Source: Synechocystis sp. PCC 6714 (GTDB taxonomy: Bacteria; Cyanobacteriota; Cyanobacteriia; Cyanobacteriales; Microcystaceae). Taken from it: a stretch of 64,000 nt of DNA. Made by a program: the position numbers and the translations under genes. The stretch lies in NCBI RefSeq assembly GCF_000478825.2, contig NZ_CP007542.1, forward strand, positions 930,001 to 994,000. The letters are read 5' to 3'. Under the pieces are notes generated by a model, which saw only the letters and a program-made list of their open reading frames with translations, was not told the origin of the DNA and searched no databases. Positions 8,558-18,844 of this stretch are shown here, piece after piece (the stretch's first letter is position 1; each line of letters starts with the position of its first letter).

Positions 8558-9064
8558 AGATTTTTAGTTGGGGTCAGAGAACTGCGATGCTGGGGTTGGT
8601 TGATAGGTGCTAGCTAATTATCGATATTCCCAGTATTACTGACATACCTCTCAGGTAAACTTATTTGAGTAAGTAGCGAGAAGTTGTATCAGGTTTCAGA
8701 CAAAACAAACATAAATAGCTTGAATATTCTATTTATGCTTTAGCTGTCATCCGTCTTGAGTCTTCACCACTATAGATAACATTACTCTTATTTTTACCTC
8801 CTCTAGCGACCAGAGGCTATGACCAGCAGAAATCAAATACTTGTCTATTTTCTAGACCTGATACCTTCTCCATCTCTATCTCTGGAAATATTTTTCTTTT
8901 TATATTTGTAATTAATTCCAAATGTAAATATTTTAAGTACTCGAAACTTTTGACTTTTGCAAGCAAGTCTTTGTAAGCTTAACAATATTGATTGGTGATA
9001 TATACTATTCTGGGACTAAATACGACCGTACGCTACCTCTAGTTTCCAATCTTTTTGCCCATTG
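8558..9064. other. AT-rich intergenic region without recognised gene
   Basis: About 500 bases between the start of the pentapeptide lipoprotein gene and a MITE-like element. The sequence is clearly more AT-rich than the flanking genes, has stop codons in all frames at short intervals, and shows no tRNA, inverted repeat of note or small gene with a ribosome binding site. The promoter of the lipoprotein gene must lie in its left part. Confidence 0.5.
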
Positions 9065-9159
9065 TATAGTCGTTTCTAGTAAGACTGAGGCAGTCAAATT
9101 CACCGAAAAGCTTGTCAATAAAGACTTAAGCAGTCTCGAAATTATTTAAAATCACTATA
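9065..9159. mobile_element. 95-bp MITE-like element, subfamily A copy 2
   Basis: A second 95-base copy of the element at 3494-3588, differing at a handful of positions mostly near the right end (TTTAAAATCACTATA instead of TTTGAAATGACTATA). It begins with TATAGTCGTTTCTAGTAA and its internal AAGCTTGTCAATAAAGAC is unchanged. It lies between the lipoprotein gene and the terminator of ftsH. No coding capacity. Confidence 0.85.
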
Positions 9160-9189
9160 TCTTTCTTTCTCTGATAGAAAAGCGATGGT

Positions 9190-9221
9190 AAAAAAATCCC
9201 TCCCTGTAAATCAGGAAGGGA
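9190..9221 (-). terminator. Intrinsic terminator of ftsH
   Basis: On the minus strand a 10-bp stem with one mismatch (TCCCTTCCTG and CAGGGAGGGA, loop ATTTA) is followed by seven T residues. It lies about 50 bases beyond the ftsH stop codon, a textbook position for a rho-independent terminator. Confidence 0.8.
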
Positions 9222-9271
9222 ATAATACTTTTGTCAGAGTTTTAATTCTAGTAATTTCAGTTCTTCAGTTA

Positions 9272-11122
9272 CTACACTAGAAGCGCCAATTTGGCATTGT
9301 TACTAGCAAGAAGAGTCTGCAACTCTTCAGAATCAACGGTTTCTTTTTCCACTAGCATTTCTGCTAATTGATCCAGAATGCCTCGGTTTTCTACTAAGAC
9401 TCGTTTGGCCCTTTGATAGGCTTGGTCTACCAATTGGCTCACTTCTTCGTCGATCGCCGCGGCGGTTTCATCCGAAAAGTCTCGGTCAGAGGCAATGTCC
9501 CGGCCAAGGAACACCCCACCACCCTGACGACCCAAAGCTACGGGGCCAAGGCGATCGCTCATGCCAAACCGGGTTACCATCTGGCGAGCTACCCGGGCCA
9601 CCTGTTGCAGGTCATTGGAAGCACCGGTGGTGACTTCTTCTTCACCGAAAATAATTTCTTCGGCGACGCGGCCCCCTAGGGCAACAGCCATCTGATTTTG
9701 TAAATAGGAGCGGGAATATAAACCGGATTCCATGCGGTCTTCACTGGGGGTGAACCAGGTTAAACCACCGGCCCGGCCCCGGGGAATGATGCTAATTTTT
9801 TGCACGGGATCGTAGTCCGGCATTAAAGCACCCACCAAAGCGTGGCCGGCTTCATGGTAAGCCACTAGGGTTTTACGTTTTTCGCTCATCATCCGGTTTT
9901 TCTTCTCGGGACCAGCTAACACCCGGTCAATGGCATCGTTGACTTCGTCCATGGAAATTTCGGTCAAGTTGCGACGGGCAGCTAAAATGGCGGCTTCGTT
10001 CAACAAGTTGGACAGGTCAGCACCGGTGAAACCAGGGGTACGACGGGCAATTTTATCCAGATCCACATCCTGGGAAAGGGTTTTACCCCGGGCATGGACA
10101 TTGAGGATTTCCCGGCGACCAGCATAGTCAGGACGATCCACTACCACCTGGCGATCGAAACGACCGGGACGCATCAAAGCGGAGTCCAAGACATCGGGGC
10201 GGTTAGTGGCGGCCACAATGATGATGCCGGTATTACCTTCAAAGCCATCCATTTCGGTTAGTAACTGGTTGAGGGTTTGTTCCCGCTCATCGTTACCACC
10301 ACCGAGGCCAGCACCTCGTTGACGACCCACTGCATCAATCTCATCGATGAAAACAATACAGGGAGCATTGGCTTTGGCTTGCTCAAACAAATCCCGCACC
10401 CGGGAAGCACCAACGCCGACAAACATTTCCACAAATTCCGAACCGGAGATGGAAAAGAAAGGCACACCAGCTTCCCCAGCAACAGCTTTGGCTAGGAGGG
10501 TTTTACCGGTACCGGGGGGCCCCACTAGGAGTACGCCTTTAGGAATTTTGGCCCCTAACTCGGTAAAGCGGTCCGCATTTTTCAGGAAATCCACCACTTC
10601 GGTGAGTTCTAGTTTGGCTTGCTCAATGCCGGCCACGTCCCCAAAAGTAACCTGGGTTTGGGGTTCCATTTGCACCCGAGCTTTGGATTTACCAAAATTC
10701 ATCGCTTGGGAGCCGGGGCCACTCTGGGCCCGACGGAAGAGGAAGAAAATCCCCACCAAAAGCAAGATGGGCAAAAATAGGGTGCTGGCTATGCGGAACC
10801 AGAAACCTTCGTCACTCTGGGGCTGGACCGCAATATCCACGTTGTGTTGGGTGAGGATATTGATCAAGTCGGGGTCATTGGGCAAATTAACCAAGTAAGG
10901 AGGGCCGCCGCTGGGGTTAGGCACTTGGGCCTGGGTGCGGTCGGCGCTGAGGTTAACCCGTTCAATTTGATTGGCCTCTACCCGATTGACGAAATCACTG
11001 TAGCTCAGGGTTTCTCTGGTCTGGGTCGGGCGATCGAAAAATGCCGATGCCAGCGCCAAAACGACAATTAACAACAAGGCATATAGGCCTGCGTTACGCC
11101 ATTTTTTATTATTTTTGCTCAC
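9272..11122 (-). CDS. ftsH: ATP-dependent zinc metalloprotease FtsH (FtsH3 type)
   Basis: Membrane-bound AAA protease that extracts and degrades membrane and regulatory proteins. Two N-terminal membrane segments (about residues 11-28 and 112-130) bracket a small luminal or periplasmic domain; then come the Walker A GPPGTGKT (201-208), Walker [12 protein letters not shown], and the zinc motif HEAGH in the C-terminal peptidase domain. The sequence fits FtsH3 (Slr1604) of PCC 6803, which pairs with FtsH1 for Fur turnover and with FtsH2 for photosystem II repair. The GTG at 11122 is chosen because GGAGAG lies just upstream and it gives the 616 residues I remember; a TTG at 11137 would place that GGAG inside the gene. 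Confidence 0.96.
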   Translation of the reverse strand: MSKNNKKWRNAGLYALLLIVVLALASAFFDRPTQTRETLSYSDFVNRVEANQIERVNLSADRTQAQVPNPSGGPPYLVNLPNDPDLINILTQHNVDIAVQPQSDEGFWFRIASTLFLPILLLVGIFFLFRRAQSGPGSQAMNFGKSKARVQMEPQTQVTFGDVAGIEQAKLELTEVVDFLKNADRFTELGAKIPKGVLLVGPPGTGKTLLAKAVAGEAGVPFFSISGSEFVEMFVGVGASRVRDLFEQAKANAPCIVFIDEIDAVGRQRGAGLGGGNDEREQTLNQLLTEMDGFEGNTGIIIVAATNRPDVLDSALMRPGRFDRQVVVDRPDYAGRREILNVHARGKTLSQDVDLDKIARRTPGFTGADLSNLLNEAAILAARRNLTEISMDEVNDAIDRVLAGPEKKNRMMSEKRKTLVAYHEAGHALVGALMPDYDPVQKISIIPRGRAGGLTWFTPSEDRMESGLYSRSYLQNQMAVALGGRVAEEIIFGEEEVTTGASNDLQQVARVARQMVTRFGMSDRLGPVALGRQGGGVFLGRDIASDRDFSDETAAAIDEEVSQLVDQAYQRAKRVLVENRGILDQLAEMLVEKETVDSEELQTLLASNNAKLALLV

Positions 11123-11151
11123 GCTAGAACTCTCCAATAGTGAGTGTAGTA

Positions 11152-11157
11152 ATTATA
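11152..11157 (-). promoter_or_regulatory. Possible -10 box of ftsH
   Basis: The minus strand reads TATAAT here, 30 bases upstream of the preferred GTG start of ftsH. No good -35 hexamer is seen at the usual distance, so this is a candidate only. Confidence 0.4.
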
Positions 11158-11275
11158 TTTCACCAATTGGCAATGCCCTGGTGAAGAATAAACAGTTGTT
11201 AACTTATGTTAACGCTTCTCAGAAACAATTGGTTACCGTGCCGGAAAAATGCTAGGGGCATGGGCCATGTTACTT

Positions 11276-12568
11276 TTATTCCCCCTGGGTTGGGGTGAAG
11301 CGTTTAAACTCCTGTTCCAGGGAGTCCTGGTCGGTGCGGTAGGTGATGTCCGCTGGGGTAATAACGGTGGTGGTGGCCCAATCCTGGGCGAATTCTAGTT
11401 TAGCTTTGAGGGGAGGGGAGGGGGGTTGTAAAAGTTTGGCCCGCTGTTGCCGATCGCCGTTGCGCTGTTCCAGTTTTTGATTGCGCTGCTGCAACCAGAA
11501 ATATCTGATCAGGGGAATGCCTAGGAAGCCCACAGCATAGGCCAACAGGATGCCGTAGATACTCTGGACGAAATAAACCAATGCTCCCAAGTCAAGCTCG
11601 GCCCCGTAGGTTTTCAACATTACTCCCAAACTCAACGCCAAAACTAGGTTGACTCCCCCCAGGGCGATCGCCGCTATTTTTTGCCCAGAGGAAGCTTGGC
11701 TAAATTTCCAGGGCTTTTCCCTTAGGTAGGAAGCCAGGGTTGTGGATTGACGCTCCTGGGCACTGATTTGCAGATCGGGGAAAGTGTAAATTAGCTCACC
11801 GTTGGGGGAAACCTGGGGGTAACCGTTAAAGCGGGCCAGGACAGGAATCATGTAATCTTCATTTTCCCGATTAAATTTGGTCACATTATCCAAATAGGGA
11901 GAGGCCTGTTCTGCGGCGATCGCCCCACCATTATTGCGAATTAAACTACCCAGGGTTTGCCAGCGCCTCTCTTCCAAATCTTCGTTGGGATTACCGTCTC
12001 CAAATAGGAACGAGAAAATTGCTTCGAGGAAATTAAGCTCGTTTTTGGCTTTATTTTTCTTAGTCCGCTTTTGGCGATTGCCATCGGGGGAAAGGAGCCA
12101 GAAAATGTCGCCGGGCCAAAAGAATAACCCACCGCCTCCACCGCTACGATTATTGCCTCCAGAAAAATTAATGCCCCCATCGTTATCATTGTCAGATTTG
12201 GAGTTGACGGCGATGATAATGGCAATGATGGCCACCAGCATTAACAAAATGGAAAGAATGAGAATAATGCCAAAGGAAATACGGATCAGGTAAAACAAGA
12301 CTTGCCAAATGCTCTGGAGCCAACTCTGGAACCTTAAACGCCAATACTTATTGCGGAGGATAGTCCGAAACTGTTTAGGAAAGGCAAAAACTATTTCCCC
12401 CGACTCTGCCACCTGGAGATGGCCCTCCACCTCCGAAGCTAGGGTTAATAGCCCCTGTTGGGTTTGGTTAATTTCCAACCCAGCCCGACTGGCCACGTCC
12501 CCTACGGTTACGACGTAGTCCAACTGCTCCACAGCGGTCATAATTTGCGGATTAAAGGCGACACCCAT
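11276..12568 (-). CDS. Conserved cyanobacterial membrane protein (Slr1603-like)
   Basis: A 430-residue protein of unknown function, encoded upstream of ftsH on the same strand with about 150 bases between them, as I recall for slr1603-slr1604 in PCC 6803. Residues 1-80 look like a soluble helical domain with a winged-helix flavour (repeated later around residues 205-260, where NGELIYTFPDL parallels SGEIVFAFPK). A membrane hairpin spans about 88-122, followed by a glycine/asparagine-rich linker; two more membrane segments occur near 300-320 and 330-355. The tail is charged. The duplicated domain around a membrane anchor is visible in the sequence; a function is not. GGGGG upstream of the ATG serves as the ribosome binding site. 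Confidence 0.8.
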   Translation of the reverse strand: MGVAFNPQIMTAVEQLDYVVTVGDVASRAGLEINQTQQGLLTLASEVEGHLQVAESGEIVFAFPKQFRTILRNKYWRLRFQSWLQSIWQVLFYLIRISFGIILILSILLMLVAIIAIIIAVNSKSDNDNDGGINFSGGNNRSGGGGGLFFWPGDIFWLLSPDGNRQKRTKKNKAKNELNFLEAIFSFLFGDGNPNEDLEERRWQTLGSLIRNNGGAIAAEQASPYLDNVTKFNRENEDYMIPVLARFNGYPQVSPNGELIYTFPDLQISAQERQSTTLASYLREKPWKFSQASSGQKIAAIALGGVNLVLALSLGVMLKTYGAELDLGALVYFVQSIYGILLAYAVGFLGIPLIRYFWLQQRNQKLEQRNGDRQQRAKLLQPPSPPLKAKLEFAQDWATTTVITPADITYRTDQDSLEQEFKRFTPTQGE

Positions 12569-12654
12569 GCTACTGCCCCCAGCTCTGACAATTCCTAAAA
12601 GTCTTCCTCTAGTATAGGGAGGAAAGTTTGTGCCGATGCGTTGGCGAATTGACC

Positions 12655-13179
12655 ATGAATGTGCGTTTTCCTCACCTGTGTTTTAGTTTGGCCTTTGCTA
12701 GTTTACTGACGGTGGCCCCTTCCCTGAAAGCGGCGGAACGGGTGGTGCTCACCTATAGCGTCTTGCAGGAATCCATCTCCATTGAGGAGTTGGGGGAGTT
12801 GAGTCGCACTGGGAAGGTCTCCCCCTCCCTCAAGGCCTATTTAAAGATGGCAAATAAAAACCCGGAGGAATTGCGGGGTTGGCTCAATCAACCGTTTCAG
12901 GCCGATCCAGTTACCCTCTCCCGGGTACTCAACAGTTTTGCCGGGGAATATGTGCTCAATCAAGTAGGTCAGGTAATCCACACCCCTTCTAAACGGGACA
13001 ATAAAGAAGCTTTGCGGGGAGCCATTATCACCTCGGCGGAAAAAGATAATCAGGTGCGGCTCATTGAAGTGCTGGAAAATTATCCCACCCCGGAACTCCA
13101 CGTCAATGGCGATCGCCTGATGGAACTGTATCAACAGGTGGAGGGGCTGACGGCGTTACTGGGGCGTTTACCCTTTTGA
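12655..13179 (+). CDS. Exported DUF1400-domain protein
   Basis: A 174-residue protein with a cleavable signal peptide (hydrophobic CFSLAFASLLTVAPSLKA, residues 8-25). The mature part resembles DUF1400, a cyanobacterial domain usually labelled as an alpha/beta-hydrolase accessory region: it starts ERVVLTYSVLQESISIEELGEL and continues with short helices, and ends without the catalytic hydrolase domain that often follows. So this is either a stand-alone DUF1400 protein or a periplasmic helper. The ATG at 12655 is preferred over the upstream TTG at 12628 because it directly precedes the signal peptide. It is followed after 69 bases by the usher gene on the same strand, suggesting co-transcription. 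Confidence 0.78.
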   Translation: MNVRFPHLCFSLAFASLLTVAPSLKAAERVVLTYSVLQESISIEELGELSRTGKVSPSLKAYLKMANKNPEELRGWLNQPFQADPVTLSRVLNSFAGEYVLNQVGQVIHTPSKRDNKEALRGAIITSAEKDNQVRLIEVLENYPTPELHVNGDRLMELYQQVEGLTALLGRLPF

Positions 13180-13248
13180 CGCGATTTGTTATCAAAATTC
13201 TTCCAAACTTGGTTTGTGGAGTTTGCCGACAGACCCTAATCTAGGGCA

Positions 13249-15921
13249 ATGGTGTTTCGATTCTCCTTTCCGCTATTTACCTGGGGTAACCACTTAATAG
13301 CTTCCGTTGGGTTGGCCCTAGCTCAACCAGCCGGAGCAGAAACCTTCAGCGTCCATTTACCCCCTCCCAATTCTGCCTCGGACTTATTATGGAGGCAGGA
13401 ACCTAAGGTGGTACAAAGGGAATCTTTGGAACAAGCACAGGGGGAACAGGGAACCGAAACCACATCTCCCCCGGAGCCAACGCCGGCCAATCTGGAAAAT
13501 GAGGATGATTTATTCGAGCGGGTCTTTGGTCGTCCGAGGCCGACCGGGGTGCAACGGTTGGTGGCGCCGTTTTTCATCAACGATTTGCAACAGGGGCAAA
13601 TTGTGGTGTTTGTTTCCCTGGGAGGTAGCAGTAGCCTACAAATCACCGCCTCTACCTTATTGCCCAAAATGGAGGAGTATGCACGCCCCGACATACAAAC
13701 AAGGTTAGCTAGTTTAGTGGACGACAGTGGTAATTTGACCCTAGCGGCCCTGCAAAGCGTCGGGCTAGATGCCACCTTTAACGAGCAATTATTGGAACTG
13801 AGGATTGTTATTCCCCCTAATCTGCGGAAAACCATCGTTTACGGTTCTGGCAATTTAAACCTCCCCCCGGGGGCCGCCACCGCTCTGCGGCCGAGCAATT
13901 TCAGTGGTTTTGTCAACTTAGTGGGGACCCAACCCTACGCCTGGGATGGCACCGGTGATTTGGGGCGACAACCGCTCAACTTGGGGCTGGAAGGGGCCCT
14001 TAACTACCAAGGCTGGGTGCTAGAAGGTAGCGCTAGTTTTGCGGAGCAGAGCAGCAATCCCTGGACCCGCTCCGATATTCGTTTAGTCAAGGATGATCCG
14101 GATAATGCGGTGCGCTATGTTTTGGGGGATTTATTTAGCACTGCCCGCAGTTACCAATCTTTTGTGCCCATGGTGGGGTTTGCGATGTTTCGTAACTTTT
14201 CCCTCCAGCCCTATTTGACCACTAGGCCCACGGGACAATTTGAATTTTTGCTCGAAAGTCCCGCTAGGGTGGAAATCTTTGTCAATGGACTGTTACGACA
14301 AACTTTGCAATTACCGGCCGGCCCCCAGGATATTCGTAATTTTGGGCTGAATACGGGTCTGAACAACGTAACGGTGAAAATCACTGATAGTGCAGGACGG
14401 GTGGAAGAACTATCTTTCTCTGCTCCCTTAGCGACGGATTTGTTGGCAGTGGGTTTGAATCAGTTTGGTTTGGGGGTGGGCATGCCGGCTTACACCACCA
14501 ATGGGATACGCAGTTATGACACTTCCCGCCCTATTATTAGTGGTTTTTACCGCCAGGGTGTTACTCCTACCCTCACTTTGGGGGGTTATCTCCAGGCGGC
14601 GGGTTCCCAACAGGTGATTGGTACAGAAGGAACTTTGGCCACGTCGGTGGGCAATTTTGGCTGGGATGCGGCCCTGGAAAATGACGACAACGGTTTGGAC
14701 CATGCTTTTCGAGTGCGGTATCAGTTTTTGGCCCTGGGAGGCAACCAAGCTCGGCTACCCAACTTCGGTTTGGAAATAGAATATTTGGGACCTTACTTTC
14801 AACGTTTTGGCAATTTTCCCATTGGTTTTGTCGGCGATCCGTTTGCTATTTTTAGCACCTCCACCAATGATATTTCCTGGTCCTTTGGGGCCAACTATAG
14901 CCAAACTTTGATCGATGGTTTGGGTATTAATCTGGGCTTGGGTTATCAACTTGGTAGTTTTGGCCAGCCCAATGCTTACCGGGCGGCGATCGGCTTCACC
15001 ACTAACTTGGGTCGGGGTTTACAGGCTAATCTAACCCTGAATAATCGCTTGGACCAATCGGGACAGACAGAAACTCAGGTATTATTCAACTTTTTACAAA
15101 CTTCCCAGTTTCAATCTCTGACGGCCCGCAGTAATCTGAGCAGTCAACGGGAGCAGGCCAGCACCCTCACTTGGACCTCCCGTAGCCCTGCCCAATATAA
15201 CAGCGTTAACACCACTGTGAATCTGAGCAATAATCCCAATCCTGGCTATTTGGGCACCGGCTTGGGCCTGACTTACCGGGGTTTTGTGGGGGATATTAAT
15301 TTAAACCATGACTATGACCAGTCCAGTCATCGCACTAATTTAAATTTTGGGACGGCTTTGGTTTATGCCGATGGACGTTTTGGCTGGAGTCGGCCGGTGC
15401 GGGATAGTTTTGTCATTTTCAGCCGTAACCCTAATTTTTCAGATCAGTTGGTGTTGATTAATCCTGGGTTGTACGGCCCTGTTGCCGAGGCTAATTATGT
15501 GGGGCCTGGGGTGGTGCCGGATCTGAGCTCCTATACTTTGACCACCATGCGGGTAGATGCCCCCAATATGCCCCTCGGTTACGATTTGGGCAATGCGGTG
15601 TTTAATCTTTTACCTAGCTATAAAAGTGGTACTTTGATTACGGTGGGCACTGAATCCACAGTGTTTTTGCGGGGTACTTTGGTGGACAAAGGGGGAGAAC
15701 CCATTGCACTTCAGGTGGGGCGAGTTAGTTCCCTCTCCGATCCCAACTGGCCAGCGTTGGAGTTGTTTACCAATCGAGCAGGACGATTTGCCCTGATGGG
15801 ACTGGGTCCAGGGGAATATGAGTTACAACTGTTCAGCAATCCTCCCCAAACTGTCCGTTTTACGATTCCGGCTGAGCAAACGGGTATCTATGATATGGGC
15901 ACTATCACTGTGGGAGGTTGA
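13249..15921 (+). CDS. Outer-membrane usher-like protein (FimD/PapC superfamily)
   Basis: An 890-residue exported protein. After a signal peptide ending near PAGAE and a Pro/Glu-rich linker, residues about 105-200 resemble the usher N-terminal domain, followed by a long beta-rich region with alternating hydrophobic strands typical of the 24-strand barrel. The segment VEIFVNGLLRQTLQLPAG, then NTGLNNVTVKITDSAGR, is the hallmark usher motif; the C-terminal 90 residues form an Ig-like domain (GRFALMGLGPGEYELQL). Ushers secrete and assemble fimbrial subunits delivered by a periplasmic chaperone. No chaperone or pilin is present in the window; only the small DUF1400 protein lies upstream. The assignment to the usher fold is good; its substrate is unknown. 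Confidence 0.8.
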   Translation: MVFRFSFPLFTWGNHLIASVGLALAQPAGAETFSVHLPPPNSASDLLWRQEPKVVQRESLEQAQGEQGTETTSPPEPTPANLENEDDLFERVFGRPRPTGVQRLVAPFFINDLQQGQIVVFVSLGGSSSLQITASTLLPKMEEYARPDIQTRLASLVDDSGNLTLAALQSVGLDATFNEQLLELRIVIPPNLRKTIVYGSGNLNLPPGAATALRPSNFSGFVNLVGTQPYAWDGTGDLGRQPLNLGLEGALNYQGWVLEGSASFAEQSSNPWTRSDIRLVKDDPDNAVRYVLGDLFSTARSYQSFVPMVGFAMFRNFSLQPYLTTRPTGQFEFLLESPARVEIFVNGLLRQTLQLPAGPQDIRNFGLNTGLNNVTVKITDSAGRVEELSFSAPLATDLLAVGLNQFGLGVGMPAYTTNGIRSYDTSRPIISGFYRQGVTPTLTLGGYLQAAGSQQVIGTEGTLATSVGNFGWDAALENDDNGLDHAFRVRYQFLALGGNQARLPNFGLEIEYLGPYFQRFGNFPIGFVGDPFAIFSTSTNDISWSFGANYSQTLIDGLGINLGLGYQLGSFGQPNAYRAAIGFTTNLGRGLQANLTLNNRLDQSGQTETQVLFNFLQTSQFQSLTARSNLSSQREQASTLTWTSRSPAQYNSVNTTVNLSNNPNPGYLGTGLGLTYRGFVGDINLNHDYDQSSHRTNLNFGTALVYADGRFGWSRPVRDSFVIFSRNPNFSDQLVLINPGLYGPVAEANYVGPGVVPDLSSYTLTTMRVDAPNMPLGYDLGNAVFNLLPSYKSGTLITVGTESTVFLRGTLVDKGGEPIALQVGRVSSLSDPNWPALELFTNRAGRFALMGLGPGEYELQLFSNPPQTVRFTIPAEQTGIYDMGTITVGG

Positions 15922-15946
15922 GATAGTCCGTACTAATTATGCCCAA

Positions 15947-17956
15947 TCAATTTTTGTGGCCCAGGAGGCGATCGCGCAAATGTTTAATGCGGTCTCGGTA
16001 GGTGGCCGCCGCTTCGAATTCCTGTTTTTTAGCCGCTTCCTGCATTTTTTCTTCCAATTGTTGAATTAAATCGGGAATTTTTTCTAGGGGTAAATCCTGG
16101 GCTTGTTCATACACTTCCTCCAACTGTTGACTATTTAAACGGCGGGAAATGTCGAGAAATTGCAAAATAGCGTTGTTAGCCCGCTTATTAATCGGTTGGG
16201 GAGTAATGCCATGTTTTTCGTTATATTCCTGCTGAATTTTTCTTCTCCTTTCCGTCTCGGCGATCGCCTTTTCCATACTATCGGTAAAATTGTCGGCGTA
16301 TAGAATAGCTTGTCCCCGGATGTGACGGGCGGCCCGGCCCATGGTTTGAATCAAGGATCTTTCGGCCCGTAAAAAGCCTTCCTTATCCGCATCCATAATG
16401 GCCACTAAGGAAACTTCGGGTAAATCTAACCCTTCCCGCAGTAAATTGACCCCAATTAGCACATCAAATTCCCCTTCCCGTAAAGCTTGTAAAATTTCGA
16501 TCCGCTGAATAGATTGGATTTCGGAATGGAGATATTGGACTTTGATACCCCGCTCGGAAAAATATTCCGTTAAATCCTCCGCCATGCGCTTAGTTAAAGT
16601 GGTGATTAATACCCGTTCTTTGAGTTTTACCCTTTGCTGAATTTCCCCGTATAAATCATCCACCTGGCCCATGGTGGGACGGACAAAAATTTCCGGATCT
16701 AAAACCCCAGTGGGACGAATTACTTGCTCGATTACCCTTTCTTCTGATTGTTCTATTTCCCATAGCCCCGGAGTAGCGGAAACAAAGACACATTGCTTCA
16801 CTTTTTGCCAAAATTCTTCCGCTTTTAAAGGGCGATTATCCGCCGCACTGGGGAGCCGAAAACCATGGTCAATTAAGACTTTTTTTCTGGCTTGATCGCC
16901 GTTATACATGCCCCGCAGTTGGGGAATGGTCACATGGGATTCATCAATTACCAACAGCCAATCGTCGGGAAAATAATCCACTAAACATTCCGGTGGTTCC
17001 CCCGCCTGGCGATCGGCTAAATAGCGGGAATAATTTTCTACCCCGTTGCAATAGCCCACTTCCCGCAACATTTCCAAGTCATAGCGAGTCCGTTGACTGA
17101 GCCGTTGAGCTTCCACTAACAGATTATTTTTTTCTAAAAAAGCCACCTGTTGTTCCATTTCCGTTTGGATTTGCTGGCAAGCTTTTTCCAAGGTTTCTTC
17201 CGGGGTAACAAAGTGACGGGCGGGATAAATGCTAATGCGGTCTAAACTTTGCAAAATTTCGCCACTGACGGGATCAATTAACCGTAGAGCTTCCACTTCG
17301 TCACCAAAAAATTCAATGCGAATGACCCGGTCCTCGTAGGCGGGCACAATTTCCAGCACGTCCCCTTTGAGACGAAATCGTCCCCGTTGTAGCTCCACAT
17401 CGTTGCGACTATACTGCACGTTGACCAAATCCCGAATCACTAAGCGGGGATCGTATTCAGCCCCCACCTGGAGGGGAACTGCCGCCTTGAGATATTGACT
17501 GGGAATACCTAAACCGTAAATGCAACTGATGGAGGCCACCACAATTACGTCCCGCCGTTCAAACAGGGAACGGGTGGCGGAGTGGCGTAACATATCAATT
17601 TCATCGTTGATGGAAGCCGTTTTTTCAATGTAGGTGTCCGTGACAGGAATATAGGCTTCCGGCTGGTAATAGTCGTAATAACTAATGAAATATTCCACCG
17701 CATTTTCGGGAAAAAATTGCCGTAGTTCGTTACATAGTTGGGCCGCCAAGGTTTTATTGTGGGCCAATACTAATGTTGGTCTTCCCAACTCCGCAATCAC
17801 CGAAGCCATGGTGAAGGTTTTCCCTGTACCCGTTGCCCCCAGCAGGGTCTGGAACTTGTGTTGTTCCTGTAAAGAATTAATCAAACTGGCGATCGCCGTG
17901 GGTTGATCCCCGGTGGGACGAAAGGGTGCATGGAGGGAGAAGAGGTCTGAAGACAT
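15947..17956 (-). CDS. uvrB: Excinuclease ABC subunit B
   Basis: The DNA-damage-verifying helicase of nucleotide excision repair: loaded by UvrA, it opens the duplex around a lesion and recruits UvrC. The 669-residue length is standard. Visible are the P-loop GATGTGKT (about residues 40-47), the beta-hairpin [12 protein letters not shown] that clamps one strand, the [10 protein letters not shown] helicase motif, QTMGRAARH motif VI, and the C-terminal UVR motif ([20 protein letters not shown]) that binds UvrC. It converges on the usher gene with a gap of only 25 bases. Confidence 0.98.
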   Translation of the reverse strand: MSSDLFSLHAPFRPTGDQPTAIASLINSLQEQHKFQTLLGATGTGKTFTMASVIAELGRPTLVLAHNKTLAAQLCNELRQFFPENAVEYFISYYDYYQPEAYIPVTDTYIEKTASINDEIDMLRHSATRSLFERRDVIVVASISCIYGLGIPSQYLKAAVPLQVGAEYDPRLVIRDLVNVQYSRNDVELQRGRFRLKGDVLEIVPAYEDRVIRIEFFGDEVEALRLIDPVSGEILQSLDRISIYPARHFVTPEETLEKACQQIQTEMEQQVAFLEKNNLLVEAQRLSQRTRYDLEMLREVGYCNGVENYSRYLADRQAGEPPECLVDYFPDDWLLVIDESHVTIPQLRGMYNGDQARKKVLIDHGFRLPSAADNRPLKAEEFWQKVKQCVFVSATPGLWEIEQSEERVIEQVIRPTGVLDPEIFVRPTMGQVDDLYGEIQQRVKLKERVLITTLTKRMAEDLTEYFSERGIKVQYLHSEIQSIQRIEILQALREGEFDVLIGVNLLREGLDLPEVSLVAIMDADKEGFLRAERSLIQTMGRAARHIRGQAILYADNFTDSMEKAIAETERRRKIQQEYNEKHGITPQPINKRANNAILQFLDISRRLNSQQLEEVYEQAQDLPLEKIPDLIQQLEEKMQEAAKKQEFEAAATYRDRIKHLRDRLLGHKN

Positions 17957-18147
17957 CGCGGCAAAGGGGCTATAGTCTGGGATAATGGGGCTGATTAAAG
18001 ATAACTATCTTGGCTGGCCATTCAGCGGTGTATCTTTGAAGACAAGCAGAGTAATGCTAACAAAACACGGTGGGTGGCCTGTCTGTCTCGCACGGTGGTT
18101 TATTGTCAATCAATTAATCGAATATTTATACTAAGGAGATAAACAGC

Positions 18148-18561
18148 ATGACTGAGGAACAGCAGGGGCCCAACACCACCCCCAATGAAGAAACCACCAG
18201 CAAAACCGCCGCTACCGCTAATAGGGGCCGTCGTCCCAGAGCCGGTGCCAGCAAGGATGAGTCTGCCCTGGTGAAACCTAAAAACGTCGGTGGTCTTGAC
18301 CTACTGCCCACCCCCAAGGGCATGCCCACCAATCGTCCCATTGAAGCCAGTAAGATCCATGTGGTCAGTACCTATGGTTCCATGGGGGCCACCCGTCCCG
18401 TGGGGGCCAGCACTATGGAAGTCAGCAGTACCATGACCATTTCCGGTAATCGCCCCATTGCCCTGAGCCATCTCCACATCAGTGAAATTACCGCGGGTAA
18501 TCGTCCAGTGGCTTCCAATGAGATTGATGATCCCAACACTCTTATGGGTTACCTAGATTAA
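18148..18561 (+). CDS. Repeat-containing conserved cyanobacterial protein
   Basis: A 137-residue protein of unknown function, similar in my memory to Slr0476 of PCC 6803. Residues 1-50 are polar and disordered (Thr/Asn/Lys/Arg rich with GRRPRAGASK). From about residue 60 four degenerate repeats of 17-21 residues occur, each starting with (T/N)RP(I/V) and ending in a beta-like segment: TNRPIEASKIHVVST, TRPVGASTMEVSST, NRPIALSHLHISE and NRPVASNE. This suggests short beta-hairpins stacked in series. No signal peptide or membrane segment. An AAGGAG-type site (TAAGGAGATAAACAGC) precedes the ATG, indicating strong translation. It is divergent from uvrB. Confidence 0.8.
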   Translation: MTEEQQGPNTTPNEETTSKTAATANRGRRPRAGASKDESALVKPKNVGGLDLLPTPKGMPTNRPIEASKIHVVSTYGSMGATRPVGASTMEVSSTMTISGNRPIALSHLHISEITAGNRPVASNEIDDPNTLMGYLD

Positions 18562-18660
18562 TTTTTCGGTGGGAATTTTTGCGGTCTTCCCTTGCCCCGG
18601 GCTTGAATTTAGGCGATCGCCACGGGCACGACGCACCAAAATAAATCTACTAAAAATGAG

Positions 18661-18697
18661 CCTCCAGCTTCGGAAACTATCGCCGACTGGAGGTTTT
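18661..18697. terminator. Bidirectional terminator-like hairpin between convergent genes
   Basis: CCTCCAG (18661-18667) pairs with CTGGAGG (18687-18693), followed on the plus strand by TTTT; on the minus strand the same stem is followed by CTCATTTTTAG. It lies between the repeat-protein gene and the convergent psbX gene and could serve both. Confidence 0.65.
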
Positions 18698-18724
18698 CAC
18701 TGTCTGATTTATCCAAGGAAGAAC

Positions 18725-18844
18725 CTAGGAACGGGTGATTTTGTCTTTTTGGCTGATGAAAATTAACCCGATGGTGGCAGGGATCACCACAATGGAAGCA
18801 CCCAACACCAGGCTCCAGAGAAAGTTTGCTAAAGAAGGGGTCAT
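18725..18844 (-). CDS. psbX: Photosystem II protein PsbX
   Basis: A 39-codon gene whose product starts [20 protein letters not shown] and ends [10 protein letters not shown]. This is the single-span PsbX subunit at the periphery of photosystem II near cytochrome b559, which supports plastoquinone turnover in the QB region. One membrane helix (about residues 8-30) is flanked by a short lumenal N-terminus and a charged cytosolic tail. The ATG at 18844 and TAG at 18727-18725 are clear. A longer minus-strand frame overlaps it in another frame and should not be called instead. It is divergent from purN. Confidence 0.93.
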   Translation of the reverse strand: MTPSLANFLWSLVLGASIVVIPATIGLIFISQKDKITRS

